A DNA stretch of 64,000 nt from Alphaproteobacteria bacterium (GTDB taxonomy: Bacteria > Pseudomonadota > Alphaproteobacteria > Micavibrionales > Micavibrionaceae): assembly GCA_023384135.1 (NCBI GenBank), contig JAHDXS010000001.1, positions 744,001 to 808,000 on the forward strand. The letters are read 5' to 3'. Every line of letters begins with the position of its first letter. The first letter of the stretch is position 1. A program made the position numbers and the translations under genes. This document shows, piece after piece, positions 27,636 to 36,115 of the stretch. The notes beneath the pieces are model-generated. The model worked only from the letters and a program-made list of their open reading frames with translations, did not search any database and was not told the origin of the DNA.

Positions 27636-28754
27636 TCATTCGGTATGAGTTTCATCAATAATTTTCCGCGCGGTCATGTAATCCATGCCCGACTGAGTCT
27701 TTGAACTGTAAAGAAGTGTCAGAAAAAAGCGGTCTGCCTCTGTCATGACAAACGACTTTTGCAGATATTCAAAAAATTCTGGCAGCGGGCCTGCTGGGCC
27801 ATTCCAAGCCCGAAGCATACTTAATTGCCCGCTCAAAATTCCGGAAAATGGGTAGGCCGGGTCAGGAAACCCCATCGACCTTAGTAAGCATTCTCGGATC
27901 AACCCGCGCAAAACTTCAGGGCGATGGCCCTCCCAGATATAGCAAACTGCAATCTGAATTTCGTTTCTTTCATTTGAAAGAAAATATCCTTCAACGTGCC
28001 GCCTTGGATTCTTGAAGGTGATGCGCGCTCTCAGCATTGCCTCCAATTCGGAGAAGCTCGACGGTGGCGGAGGTCCGTTCATGCCAAACTTCACGCCAGA
28101 TAAGCGCGGCGTTGGTCTGTCCTCCCTCTTAAAGAGTCCATCATGGTCAGCGCCATTCATTTTGTTTTCGGTCAGCGTGTCATCATTGAACAGATTGACT
28201 CGGATATTGCCGAACTGCGCCTGCGTTTCCTTATCTGGTGGAAGATAGGAAACGGGTAGGCCGATGACGGGCGAAACTGCCTCTGCAAAAGCCTTGATCT
28301 CGTTCTCGATGACTGGGAAGCCGCGATAACTCCTCATATCGGCAACACGGTCATTTATTTTGAAGTAGAACCCGGTCCATTTCCCTTCGAGAGTGGGAGA
28401 ATCGACGAATTTGAAGACCCGCTTTCCTTTTTCCGATGCTTGGTCAAATGGCTTAAGGTCATTGGGCATTCCAAAAGCAATTCTTATGGGCTGTGTCCAT
28501 TTGTTGAGAGCTAGTGGCTTCGGCAGCCCGTTTTCCGGAACCAGATGCGGATAAAGCCAAGGATATGCAAATTCGGTGACAGCGATGTCGGCGGGGTGGA
28601 GCAGTTGATCGTTATAAGTCTGCGAGGTGATGACGCTATCTAGAAACAGTCGTTTCAAAACATCTTCGCGGTGTGCCGGATGGACTTTTCTCTCGACCTT
28701 AGGCTTGTCCGCCGCAAATGAAGGGCAACAAATAATGAAGGCCAGAGAAAACAT
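27636..28754 (-). CDS. Secreted protein preceding RTX protein 1
   Basis: A 372-residue protein with a short Sec signal peptide (SLAFIICCPSFAA). The last third has LRGLIRECLLRSMGFPDP, which looks like the glutamate-containing block of DUF2927-type exported proteins; I am only moderately sure of that link. Otherwise unrecognised. The gene is AT-rich compared with the relaxase and methyltransferase genes, and it is immediately followed by RTX protein 1 on the same strand, so the two should be co-expressed. A secreted gene also precedes the second RTX protein. Confidence 0.65.
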   Translation of the reverse strand: MFSLAFIICCPSFAADKPKVERKVHPAHREDVLKRLFLDSVITSQTYNDQLLHPADIAVTEFAYPWLYPHLVPENGLPKPLALNKWTQPIRIAFGMPNDLKPFDQASEKGKRVFKFVDSPTLEGKWTGFYFKINDRVADMRSYRGFPVIENEIKAFAEAVSPVIGLPVSYLPPDKETQAQFGNIRVNLFNDDTLTENKMNGADHDGLFKREDRPTPRLSGVKFGMNGPPPPSSFSELEAMLRARITFKNPRRHVEGYFLSNERNEIQIAVCYIWEGHRPEVLRGLIRECLLRSMGFPDPAYPFSGILSGQLSMLRAWNGPAGPLPEFFEYLQKSFVMTEADRFFLTLLYSSKTQSGMDYMTARKIIDETHTE

Positions 28755-28932
28755 AACAACGGATCGTATTTCGCGGTCCTCAAAATCCCGGAACTAAAAA
28801 AGCACTTCAAAATATACAAAAACCGATATGGGTTAACGCAAGCAAAAATTGAACTGGCGCGCGAAAACGCAACAAAGTTGCTGGGTTTCGACGCGCAAAA
28901 ATCCGCAACACATACGCTCGTATTCAACGCGC

Positions 28933-30267
28933 TCACGGCGCGAAGGGCGGCGCGTTCATCCGGTTCTGCCCCAACACAATCACGGTGCAATGGTTTTGCG
29001 CCCGCGTGATGCCGTTGTAGAGCAAACGGCGCAGATGCTCGGCGCTGCCTGTCGCCGTGTGCGGCCAAAGCACGATCACATTCGGAAACTCGCGGTTCTT
29101 GGCGCGCTGGATTGTCATAACAAGATGACCGCGTTGTTGCTGGAAGCCCAGACGCGAACGGTTACGCACGGACTCCCTGACGAACTCGGTGACTTGCGCG
29201 GCGGTGAACGCCGTGTGCCCATGCGCTCGGCGCAAGCGGTCCATGCGGCTGAGCGCCTGCGCGATGGGCGCGTTCCCGGCCAACGGCGTTAGAAGCGCGC
29301 GAAGATCGGCGTAGGACGCGGCTTCCGGCAAAGCGATATCGGCCAGCAAGGCGGTGGCTTCTTCGTTATCGTGGCGGTCCCATGTATGCGGATACGGCCC
29401 GAAGTTCACGCCGCTGTTCTTATAGGTTTGCTGTTTCGTCTGAACTGTTTGAAGTGCCGCACGAATAACCTGATGGTTTGCGTCAGGAGTAAGAATAACC
29501 ACTGATCCCTGCCGCTGGTTTATCTCGTTAGCGATTACCCATGCCAGAAGGCCGGAATTGTTATTCCTGATCGACGCTTCTAGGAGTCGGAAACCCATGC
29601 CACTCCAAGATGTCCTATTCTGTGCAGTTCTAGCCGTAAGAACCGCTTTCACGTCCCGCCCTTCACGCACGGCCAGCGCGGCGGCTAGCAAGCCCTGTTG
29701 TGTGGTGCGCCGAACCTGCGTGAGGCGGTGCGTCTGGCCCGCACCTTCAAGCCATTGCATGAGGGGCGCGGTGTCGCGTCCGTTGTGAAGGCACTGAAAG
29801 GCGTCCGCCGCCGCCACAATCCGGCAAGAGGGCGAAAGCCTTTGAAGAATGCTCAGGCGGTATTCGTCGAGGTCTTGCGCCTCATCGACCAAGATTAGCG
29901 GATAACTCCGCGCTACCCATTGGCGGACGGCTTCTTGTTCCAAGAGCGCAGCGGCCAGCGCGCACGGCCCGTCGAATTGATCCAGAGCATCGGCCTGCGC
30001 CTGCATCACTGGCGTAATCAAGCTCCTGCGCCGCGCGGCCAACGTCCGGGCGAACACATCGAAGGTCTGACAATCGAAGCGCCGGCGGAAGGCCGGGTTT
30101 TCGCCAAGCCGTGCATCCAGACGGCGGCGCGCGCCGTTCATGAAGGTGAGCGCCAAGAGCTTGTGCCCGTCGCCAAGCACCCCGTCCTGAACGATCTCTC
30201 CCGCGCGCCCCACGAGATTGTGGGTCTTTCCTGTCCCCGCCGCGCCCTCGAAGAAATCGAACGTCAT
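28933..30267 (-). CDS. UvrD/Rep-like helicase, GajB-like
   Basis: A 444-residue superfamily 1 helicase-like protein. Walker A is GAAGTGKT at residues 8-15, motif II is ILVDEAQDLDE near 125, an R-rich motif and a QRAKNREFPNVIVL motif near the C terminus (motif V region) follow. It is shorter than UvrD, lacking most of the B insertions, which fits the GajB helicase of Gabija defence or the helicase that accompanies class 2 OLD nucleases. The ATG at 30267 overlaps the OLD gene's stop by four bases. Confidence 0.82.
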   Translation of the reverse strand: MTFDFFEGAAGTGKTHNLVGRAGEIVQDGVLGDGHKLLALTFMNGARRRLDARLGENPAFRRRFDCQTFDVFARTLAARRRSLITPVMQAQADALDQFDGPCALAAALLEQEAVRQWVARSYPLILVDEAQDLDEYRLSILQRLSPSCRIVAAADAFQCLHNGRDTAPLMQWLEGAGQTHRLTQVRRTTQQGLLAAALAVREGRDVKAVLTARTAQNRTSWSGMGFRLLEASIRNNNSGLLAWVIANEINQRQGSVVILTPDANHQVIRAALQTVQTKQQTYKNSGVNFGPYPHTWDRHDNEEATALLADIALPEAASYADLRALLTPLAGNAPIAQALSRMDRLRRAHGHTAFTAAQVTEFVRESVRNRSRLGFQQQRGHLVMTIQRAKNREFPNVIVLWPHTATGSAEHLRRLLYNGITRAQNHCTVIVLGQNRMNAPPFAP

Positions 30268-32096
30268 GCAGGCACAAACCGGAAAACGTGCATGTCGGCG
30301 GTCGAGTCCGCCGCGATGCGCGTGAAGAGCGGCGTGTTGGCGCTCAAAGGATCGCGCAGAACTTCGCACAAGGCATTGAGAAGCTGCGCAGCGCGTCCCC
30401 GGCAAGCCGCATTGCCCATGAGGATGATGGCGGCGCTCTCATGGGTCGGCGCATAGGATTTCTGGGTGAGCAAGTGATTGGTCAGTGCCTGAGTGTCGGC
30501 AAACAGCGTTCCGAGTGCAGCCCCAAGCGCGGCCAGCATCGCGGCTTCATCTGCGCCCGCAATCCATGAAACCACATGCTCCATTGCCCAGCCCTGCGGC
30601 CAGAACACGACCGCGCGCGGCGGCGGGTTGCTGGTCTTCACGGCATCGAAGTAGCCGCGCCCGTCATTGTCGCCGTCCACGAGGATGCAAGGCCGCGCGT
30701 GAACGGCGCTCACAAGCGCGAACGTGTCGGCAATCTTGGCGTCGATGGTCGGGATGACGCCTACGAAGGTGGAGAGAAGCGGCGCGCCGTCTCCCGCGTC
30801 CTGCCAGCCTTGATGCAGCTCAAGAGCGGTTTGCAACGCCTCAAGCCATGCCACGTCCGAAACCCCTTCGGGGATCAGCACGCATTCGTGCATGAGCGCG
30901 GCGACCAGCTTCTGCCGCCATGCAAAGAGCAAGTGTTGCTGGTGGTTGGTCGGCTGCGCGGGCACCGGGTCCATGAGCGGTTTGGCGTTCAGGATTCCTG
31001 CGCGCGTTTCGATAAAGAGCGTGTCGGGCGCGGGAAACATCGCGGCCACGATGGGCGAATGCGTGGTTACGAGGGTCTGGTTGCACAGCGCATTGAGGCG
31101 GTTGACCAGCCGCTTCTGCTGCGAAGGCTGGATATGGAGTTCGGGTTCCTCGACGGCCAGCACAAAGGACTGGCCCGTTTCCGCGCGCGCCTTGCCGAAC
31201 TGCATGAGCAAGAGAAGGCTTTGCAGCGAGACAAGGCCCGTACCCTGCCGCTGCGAGGGAAGGGTTGGCCCTGTGCCGTGCGCAAAGTGCGGGACCACGC
31301 TTTCCAGAACGGAGTCGCTGTCGGTCGAGGTTAAACGCAACTGGAGTCGGGGCGCGCTGGCCATGAGTGCGCGCAACTCGTCGTTGGCCGCGCCGACGAT
31401 CTCGGACAATCCCGGCTGGTCTTCGAGCCGCGTCCCTTCGGGCGGCGTCCAGAGACGTTGACGCTCGGCCCGGACGGCCTGCGCGGGCATGTCCCCGCGC
31501 GTGGCGACCACGCGGCGGAACAATTCCGATGAAAAGGAAATCCACTTATCCCAAGTGCGCGACGCCGGGACCAGAAAGAAGCCCAACTCTTGAAGCACCT
31601 TGGCGTGGATGGTGCGCAGGTGCGCGTCCTCCGCGAACGGATCGCCGAGCGTGGCTTCATCGTCCACAAAGAAACGGATCGTCTCGGCCTCCAGCTCGTC
31701 CAAATCGAAGCGCGCGGCAAAGCCAATCTGCACGGCCAGGTCGGTATGCTGCGCATCCGGTGCGGCGCTCAACGTCTTGGCGTTCGGATCGTACCATTTC
31801 TCAACGCCGCGTTCGGGGCTGAACCACGAGGAATGGTGCTGCGGGTCGTTGGGCGTAAAGCCCGTCACGGTGGCGATGCACAGAATGCGGGCGCCCTCGT
31901 TCGGCGCGCTGCCGTGAAAATCATGCTCGGTGAGGCGGCGCACCAGACGGTCGCGCCCGAACAGCAAGGCCAGCGCCTCAATGATGGTGGTCTTGCCGCT
32001 ATTGTTTGGCCCCACCAGCACGGTGTGGCGGCCCAGCGTAATGTCCGCCGAAGAGACGCCCCGGAAGCCGGAGATTTTGAGGCGGACAATGTGCAT
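30264..32096 (-). CDS. OLD-family ATPase/TOPRIM nuclease, GajA-like
   Basis: A 610-residue protein with an ABC-type ATPase domain and a C-terminal TOPRIM nuclease. Walker A is GPNNSGKTT at residues 29-37; the signature region and Walker B lie in the middle (VLAVEEPELHIQPSQQKRL). The TOPRIM part has VLIPEGVSDVAWLEAL near 405 with its catalytic glutamate and CILVDGDNDGRG near 468 with the acid pair. Adjacent overlap with a UvrD-like helicase is the layout of Gabija (GajA-GajB) and of class 2 OLD systems. An anti-phage role is inferred from that pairing. Confidence 0.87.
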   Translation of the reverse strand: MHIVRLKISGFRGVSSADITLGRHTVLVGPNNSGKTTIIEALALLFGRDRLVRRLTEHDFHGSAPNEGARILCIATVTGFTPNDPQHHSSWFSPERGVEKWYDPNAKTLSAAPDAQHTDLAVQIGFAARFDLDELEAETIRFFVDDEATLGDPFAEDAHLRTIHAKVLQELGFFLVPASRTWDKWISFSSELFRRVVATRGDMPAQAVRAERQRLWTPPEGTRLEDQPGLSEIVGAANDELRALMASAPRLQLRLTSTDSDSVLESVVPHFAHGTGPTLPSQRQGTGLVSLQSLLLLMQFGKARAETGQSFVLAVEEPELHIQPSQQKRLVNRLNALCNQTLVTTHSPIVAAMFPAPDTLFIETRAGILNAKPLMDPVPAQPTNHQQHLLFAWRQKLVAALMHECVLIPEGVSDVAWLEALQTALELHQGWQDAGDGAPLLSTFVGVIPTIDAKIADTFALVSAVHARPCILVDGDNDGRGYFDAVKTSNPPPRAVVFWPQGWAMEHVVSWIAGADEAAMLAALGAALGTLFADTQALTNHLLTQKSYAPTHESAAIILMGNAACRGRAAQLLNALCEVLRDPLSANTPLFTRIAADSTADMHVFRFVPA

Positions 32097-32225
32097 TCCG
32101 GCTCCCCCTTGCGTCCGGTGTTATAGGTTGGGCGCTATTCTAACATTGGCCTGCCGGGGCGCTGAGCGGTTCAGGATGGCGCATACGATAGTGTGCAGTC
32201 GTCTCAAGATCGGCGCTGGCTCGGT

Positions 32226-33029
32226 TCAATCCTCATCGTCTTCCAAAGCGGCGTCCGCCGCGCCTAATCCCGCGAGTATCTGGTTGCGCGCGCGCAAGCT
32301 CACAGCATCCGCAGGATCGCCCGCAACACGGTAGGCTTTGAACACATGCTCGCGGCCTGCATTCGGGTTCGCGACTTGCGTGGTGGCGAGTTGGTTCGTG
32401 CGCAGATCGAAGCTGTAGGCCACAACGACCTGATCGACCTCGCGCCGCGTGAATGTGCCGACTTCCACCAGATCGGGATCAACAGAGTGATCTGCGGGCA
32501 CGATGAGCGTGCGGCGGTGGGCGGTGCCTTCGGCCAACGCGAAGGGCGTGGGCGCGACGTACATTTTGCGGTCGCGCACGAGAATATCGCCGTAGCTGCC
32601 AAAGCCCCGGAAACTCTTGTTCTTGTGAACGTAGGTGTTGTCGGCGTTGAGCAAGCTGCCATGGCACAACACAAAATCGAGGACGGGATAGCTGTTGCCG
32701 TCCGGGTTCACGGGATAGCGCCCGAACACATAATAGACCTGCCGCCCGTTATGCTCGCCGCAGGGCACTTGCGAATTGCAATCGTAGTCGGCTTCGCGGC
32801 CCGGATAGGCGAGGCCCTTGAGTTCGAAGCCTTCGGTAAACCGCACCAGCCGGAAATCCGGGTAGGAATTGCGGCCCGGTGAATCGAAGTTGAGATTCAG
32901 CGCCTCAAGCCGCCGCTTGAACCAGTTCTGGAAATGAAACTCCTTGTCGCTGCGGCCCTCGCGCTCGATCAACTCGCCGCGCTGGATCGCCTGCACACAG
33001 GCTTTGAAAATGGCTGAGGCATTCGACAC
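32226..33029 (-). CDS. PD-(D/E)XK restriction-type endonuclease
   Basis: A 267-residue protein. The motif NSYPDFRLVRF with Pro57-Asp58, followed by FELKGL with Glu69-x-Lys71, fits a PD-(D/E)XK nuclease core, and SDKEFHFQNWF precedes it with a helix glutamate. The C-terminal half is strand-rich and may be the DNA-recognition part. It starts three bases after the methyltransferase stop on the same strand, so the two form a restriction-modification pair. The recognition sequence cannot be read. Confidence 0.75.
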   Translation of the reverse strand: MSNASAIFKACVQAIQRGELIEREGRSDKEFHFQNWFKRRLEALNLNFDSPGRNSYPDFRLVRFTEGFELKGLAYPGREADYDCNSQVPCGEHNGRQVYYVFGRYPVNPDGNSYPVLDFVLCHGSLLNADNTYVHKNKSFRGFGSYGDILVRDRKMYVAPTPFALAEGTAHRRTLIVPADHSVDPDLVEVGTFTRREVDQVVVAYSFDLRTNQLATTQVANPNAGREHVFKAYRVAGDPADAVSLRARNQILAGLGAADAALEDDED

Positions 33030-33032
33030 GCG

Positions 33033-35294
33033 CTACACCGCTCCCTTCCGTCTTACGGGCTTGTCTGGTTGTTCGCCGTGCCCGCCATGTATCCGGTCAA
33101 TCAGCGCTTCGGTGTCGCCGTTGGCACTGTCCAGAAGGTGAAGGGCCGACTCCAATGTCGGTGAGCGGGAAAGCTGCCGCAGAAGCTGCGCCATGACGAT
33201 AATCCGCACGTCATTACGGCTGAGCTTGCGGTTAGCGGCCCGCAAGCGGTTGACCTGCTCCTGCGCGGGCGGCGCGACGGTTCCCCAGAGATCGCCGTTC
33301 CAGCGGTGCGTCTCAAGCTTTGAGCGCTTGCGGCAGACAAGGATGATATCGAGGTCAATCGGCTCTTTGGCCTGCTGCTTGGGCATGGCCACGGACATTT
33401 CAGCCTTGATGGGCTGGGCGGCTGTGATGCCGAACCCGGCCTGCATGAGCGCCTGCAAAACGCAGCGCCAGCCCTCGGGGCGGGAGTGGTGATAGGTGAA
33501 GGCCAGCAAGCCGTCATCTTTCAGAACGCGGTGCGTTTCCGCCCAGACCGAAGCCAGTCGGTCCGTAAACTCATCCCCGTCCGCGTTCTGCACTTCGCGG
33601 TCAGAGCGCGTGGTATCCGTAACCCGTGTGCCGTTCTCCCCGAGAATGTGCCGCTGCCAGACATGGAAGAAATCCGCAAGTTGCGAGTAATGCACGTTGT
33701 CGAAAAAGGGCGGATCGGTCAGGACCACATCCACCGAACGGTCCGGCAGATCGGTTGAACCGGAATCACCGCAGGACAGATAAACGCGCGTATCCCGCGT
33801 GAACGCCGCGTAGTCATCTGCAACAGGCGCACCGATTTTCTCGGACAGGCCGAAGACTTTTTCGGTCTTGCTGCCCTTGCTTACGCGCAATTCAAACGGA
33901 TCGTCGGCATAATCGAGGGCGCGGCGGATACGGCCCTCGAACATTGTTGAGAACGAGCCGGAGCTTTTCTCGGTGCCCCAAAGATTGGCCTCAAGCGGCA
34001 CCCGCTCGGGCTTCAAGATATGGTGCGCGAACATGTGGCGCACCGCGCCTGTTCCCTCGCCTTTGTAGGAGGCGAACATGTTGTTGAACTCCAACGCCCC
34101 CGAAAACAGGCAGGTGAACAACTCACGCAGGACTGTATCGGGGATGGCGCGGATACGGTCGGCAAGAATGGAGAGGCACAGAAGCTGGCGCGCGTTGAAC
34201 ATCTCGTGCCAGTTTCGGTAGTTGTAGCCCAACGCCTGATTGGTGTTGTAGCCGGGTTCGATGGCGACAACGGGATACGCATTCTTGCGTTTGGCCAGTG
34301 CGCGTTCGGCCTTGTCGTACAGCGCCCAGTCATCGTCTGTTGCCGGATGATAGGCTTTCTTCCCGTCCGGCAGCAGAACCAGCTTCGCATACATCCGGTG
34401 TGCAGGCGGTTTGCCGGAGGCGCGGATGGTCTTGGCAATCGGAAAGGCATGTTCGCAGCACGGGCACGTCGCGCTTTGCCCTTTGGCGGGGCCAGCGTTG
34501 GGATCGAAGCTCTTCTTGCAGGAATGACATTTCGCGTCCCGCGCCTCGACATGGACTTCATTCACGCCGCCGCAATGCGGACAGACGGCCTGCGCCTGCG
34601 GAAACTTCTTCGGATAGGCATGGCGCGCGAAGATCTGAGAACTGAACAGATCCACGGGCGCCGTGCAGGATGGGCAGTCCACCGTCTTGACCCAGAAATA
34701 GTACAAGACTTCGGCCTGCGTTCCGTCCGGCAGGGTCGCGCGGTAGAAGCTGCGGAGCTTGCCCGCCACGTCGCGTTCGATGGCATGAAAGGTTTCAAGG
34801 ATCGCCTTGCGGTCGTGGACGGAGAGAGCGCACTTCACGAGGAAGTGGGCGACCGGGTTGATATCGCGGCCAATCGCCTGCGCGCCCAGCTTCACCGTCT
34901 CGGCCAGTGTCGTGCCGCTGCCCATGAAGGGATCGAAGACCGTTCCGCCGGGAATGCGCACGGGCTTATAGAACAGATCGAAGATATCGGTGCCGGACGG
35001 AGCGAACGCGCCGATGGTCATGGCGCGGAAAACGGTTCCGAGGCGCTGCGCCCACCATTTATGAATGTGGGTGGTCGGGCGGTTGATCTCCTTGCGCCAG
35101 CTTTCCGTCTCGGCCACGTCGCTGAGCGCCTCGAACGGAAAGCCATCATCTTCCAGCGCGCGCGGCCCCGGCAAAGGGGCCAGCGTAATGCTGCCCGGCG
35201 CGGACGTTTCAAATGGCAGTTCCGGCGCTTCGGTGCGAGCCAGACGCTCCCAGCCGGGGGACGTGGCACGGCGTATGGCTGTCCTGCCGCTCAT
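33033..35294 (-). CDS. DNA methyltransferase, DUF1156-like
   Basis: A 753-residue adenine- or cytosine-N4 DNA methyltransferase. The start has FPFEALSDVAETESW and HIHKWWAQRLG, like DUF1156. Motif I is DPFMGSGTTLAE near residue 121, then a long insertion with four CxxC pairs (CPSC, CPHC, CHSC, CPCC) suggesting two zinc ribbons, and motif IV is DPPFFDNVHYSQ near residue 526. The ATG at 35294 overlaps the regulator gene's stop by four bases. It is the modification half of the pair with the downstream nuclease, whose gene starts three bases after it. Confidence 0.85.
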   Translation of the reverse strand: MSGRTAIRRATSPGWERLARTEAPELPFETSAPGSITLAPLPGPRALEDDGFPFEALSDVAETESWRKEINRPTTHIHKWWAQRLGTVFRAMTIGAFAPSGTDIFDLFYKPVRIPGGTVFDPFMGSGTTLAETVKLGAQAIGRDINPVAHFLVKCALSVHDRKAILETFHAIERDVAGKLRSFYRATLPDGTQAEVLYYFWVKTVDCPSCTAPVDLFSSQIFARHAYPKKFPQAQAVCPHCGGVNEVHVEARDAKCHSCKKSFDPNAGPAKGQSATCPCCEHAFPIAKTIRASGKPPAHRMYAKLVLLPDGKKAYHPATDDDWALYDKAERALAKRKNAYPVVAIEPGYNTNQALGYNYRNWHEMFNARQLLCLSILADRIRAIPDTVLRELFTCLFSGALEFNNMFASYKGEGTGAVRHMFAHHILKPERVPLEANLWGTEKSSGSFSTMFEGRIRRALDYADDPFELRVSKGSKTEKVFGLSEKIGAPVADDYAAFTRDTRVYLSCGDSGSTDLPDRSVDVVLTDPPFFDNVHYSQLADFFHVWQRHILGENGTRVTDTTRSDREVQNADGDEFTDRLASVWAETHRVLKDDGLLAFTYHHSRPEGWRCVLQALMQAGFGITAAQPIKAEMSVAMPKQQAKEPIDLDIILVCRKRSKLETHRWNGDLWGTVAPPAQEQVNRLRAANRKLSRNDVRIIVMAQLLRQLSRSPTLESALHLLDSANGDTEALIDRIHGGHGEQPDKPVRRKGAV

Positions 35295-35497
35295 CGCTTG
35301 CTCCGCTTGGTGGGGGTGTTCGCGGGGGTCAGCGTGATGGCGCGGCCCTCGTATTCGTCGAGAAAGCGCCGGATGGCGAGCCGGACAGCGTATTGCAGTG
35401 GAAGCGGCGGACGCTGCGCCTGCGCCAGTGCGCACAGGGCGTCATAGTCTCCGGCATCAAGGGAGACGGTAAAGCGCTTGAGCGTGGGTTCGGTCAT
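35291..35497 (-). CDS. Ribbon-helix-helix regulator of the restriction-modification operon
   Basis: A 68-residue protein with an Arc/CopG-like pattern: a beta strand LKRFTVSLDAGDYDALCAL and two helices (QYAVRLAIRRFLDEYEG). Such proteins bind inverted or direct repeats near their own promoter. It is the first gene of the minus-strand operon and overlaps the methyltransferase start by four bases, so it may control restriction and modification together. Candidate operators are the hairpins and GTACTAC repeats upstream. Confidence 0.75.
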   Translation of the reverse strand: MTEPTLKRFTVSLDAGDYDALCALAQAQRPPLPLQYAVRLAIRRFLDEYEGRAITLTPANTPTKRSKR

Positions 35498-35596
35498 TCG
35501 GGCGAATCCGTGCGGCGGGGACGAATCAGAGGTTTACATAAAAACGCACCAGAATGCACCACCGGAATAACTGCCCAGCCCCTGTGGAAAACGCAT

Positions 35597-35928
35597 CCAA
35601 GGGCGGCCTTGGTCGTGATCCAGCGGCGAACCCGCTGGTCTGGTGTCCAGAGGGCAGGAATGCTCTCTGGTCGTGGGATCAGGGGCGCGAAAGCTCCTGA
35701 CGGCATCCAATCCGCGCAGGGTTGGGCGAGGTTTCCAAAGGGCGCGAAGGCCCTTTCGGTCATGGAGGTGTCGGAGGGAGCAGGAACGCTCCTCTGACTG
35801 GCGGGTGTCGGGGGCCAATACCCTGACCAGTGATGAAACGGCTGCACGTTTCGCTGGCGCAGGAAGGCTCAATGCCTGATCTGCGCCACAGGCCGGGGGT
35901 ATCCAACAGGGGCGCGCAGCGGGCCCCT
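35597..35928. repeat. Array of about nine short hairpins upstream of the restriction-modification operon
   Basis: This stretch has no convincing gene. Perfect or near-perfect stems follow one another: CCAAGG/CCTTGG (35597-35612), CCAGCGG/CCGCTGG (35620-35638), CCAGAGGGC/GCTCTCTGG (35647-35670), TCAGGGGC/GCTCCTGA (35679-35700), AAAGGGC/GCCCTTT (35737-35756), GGGAGC/GCTCCT (35776-35793), GAAACG/CGTTTC (about 35834-35853), GGCGCAG/CTGCGCC (35856-35887) and AGGGGC/GCCCCT (35908-35928). Loops are purine-rich (GCGG, CGAAC, AGGAAT, GCGAAA, AGGAAC). The regularity is unlikely by chance, and transcription in either direction would give a strongly folded RNA. Confidence 0.6.
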
Positions 35929-35933
35929 TTGGC

Positions 35934-36019
35934 AAGATGGCGTTGTACTACAACGCACATCTTGCGGCCCTCCACTTTGGTCAAACCGGGTGCGTACTAC
36001 GTTCAGCGCTTTGTACTAC
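35934..36019. promoter_or_regulatory. Long hairpin and three GTACTAC repeats
   Basis: CAAGATG and CATCTTG (35934-35940 and 35958-35964) enclose GCGTTG and CAACGC, forming a stem of about 13 pairs with one bulge. GTACTAC occurs at 35945-35951, 35994-36000 and 36013-36019. Repeated heptamers between two divergent genes (the regulator at 35497 and the gene at 36116) look like binding sites for one of their products. Confidence 0.5.
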
Positions 36020-36115
36020 ACCCCAAGCGCAAACATCGGAGGCCGGAGCCTCTTCTTCATTTCCGTAATCATATCCTCCTGAACGAGTCGCGCTCTGCTA
36101 TACAAGACGCGCCCA

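Noticed and set aside
28722..28932. Plus-strand open frame reading like a protein fragment
   Set aside because: It has no start with a ribosome site, lies between two minus-strand genes and shows no family motif; it may be a relic, but nothing supports a gene.
34020..35447. Plus-strand frame of 475 codons
   Set aside because: It is antisense to the methyltransferase, whose motifs are clear; long open antisense frames are expected in this GC-rich DNA.
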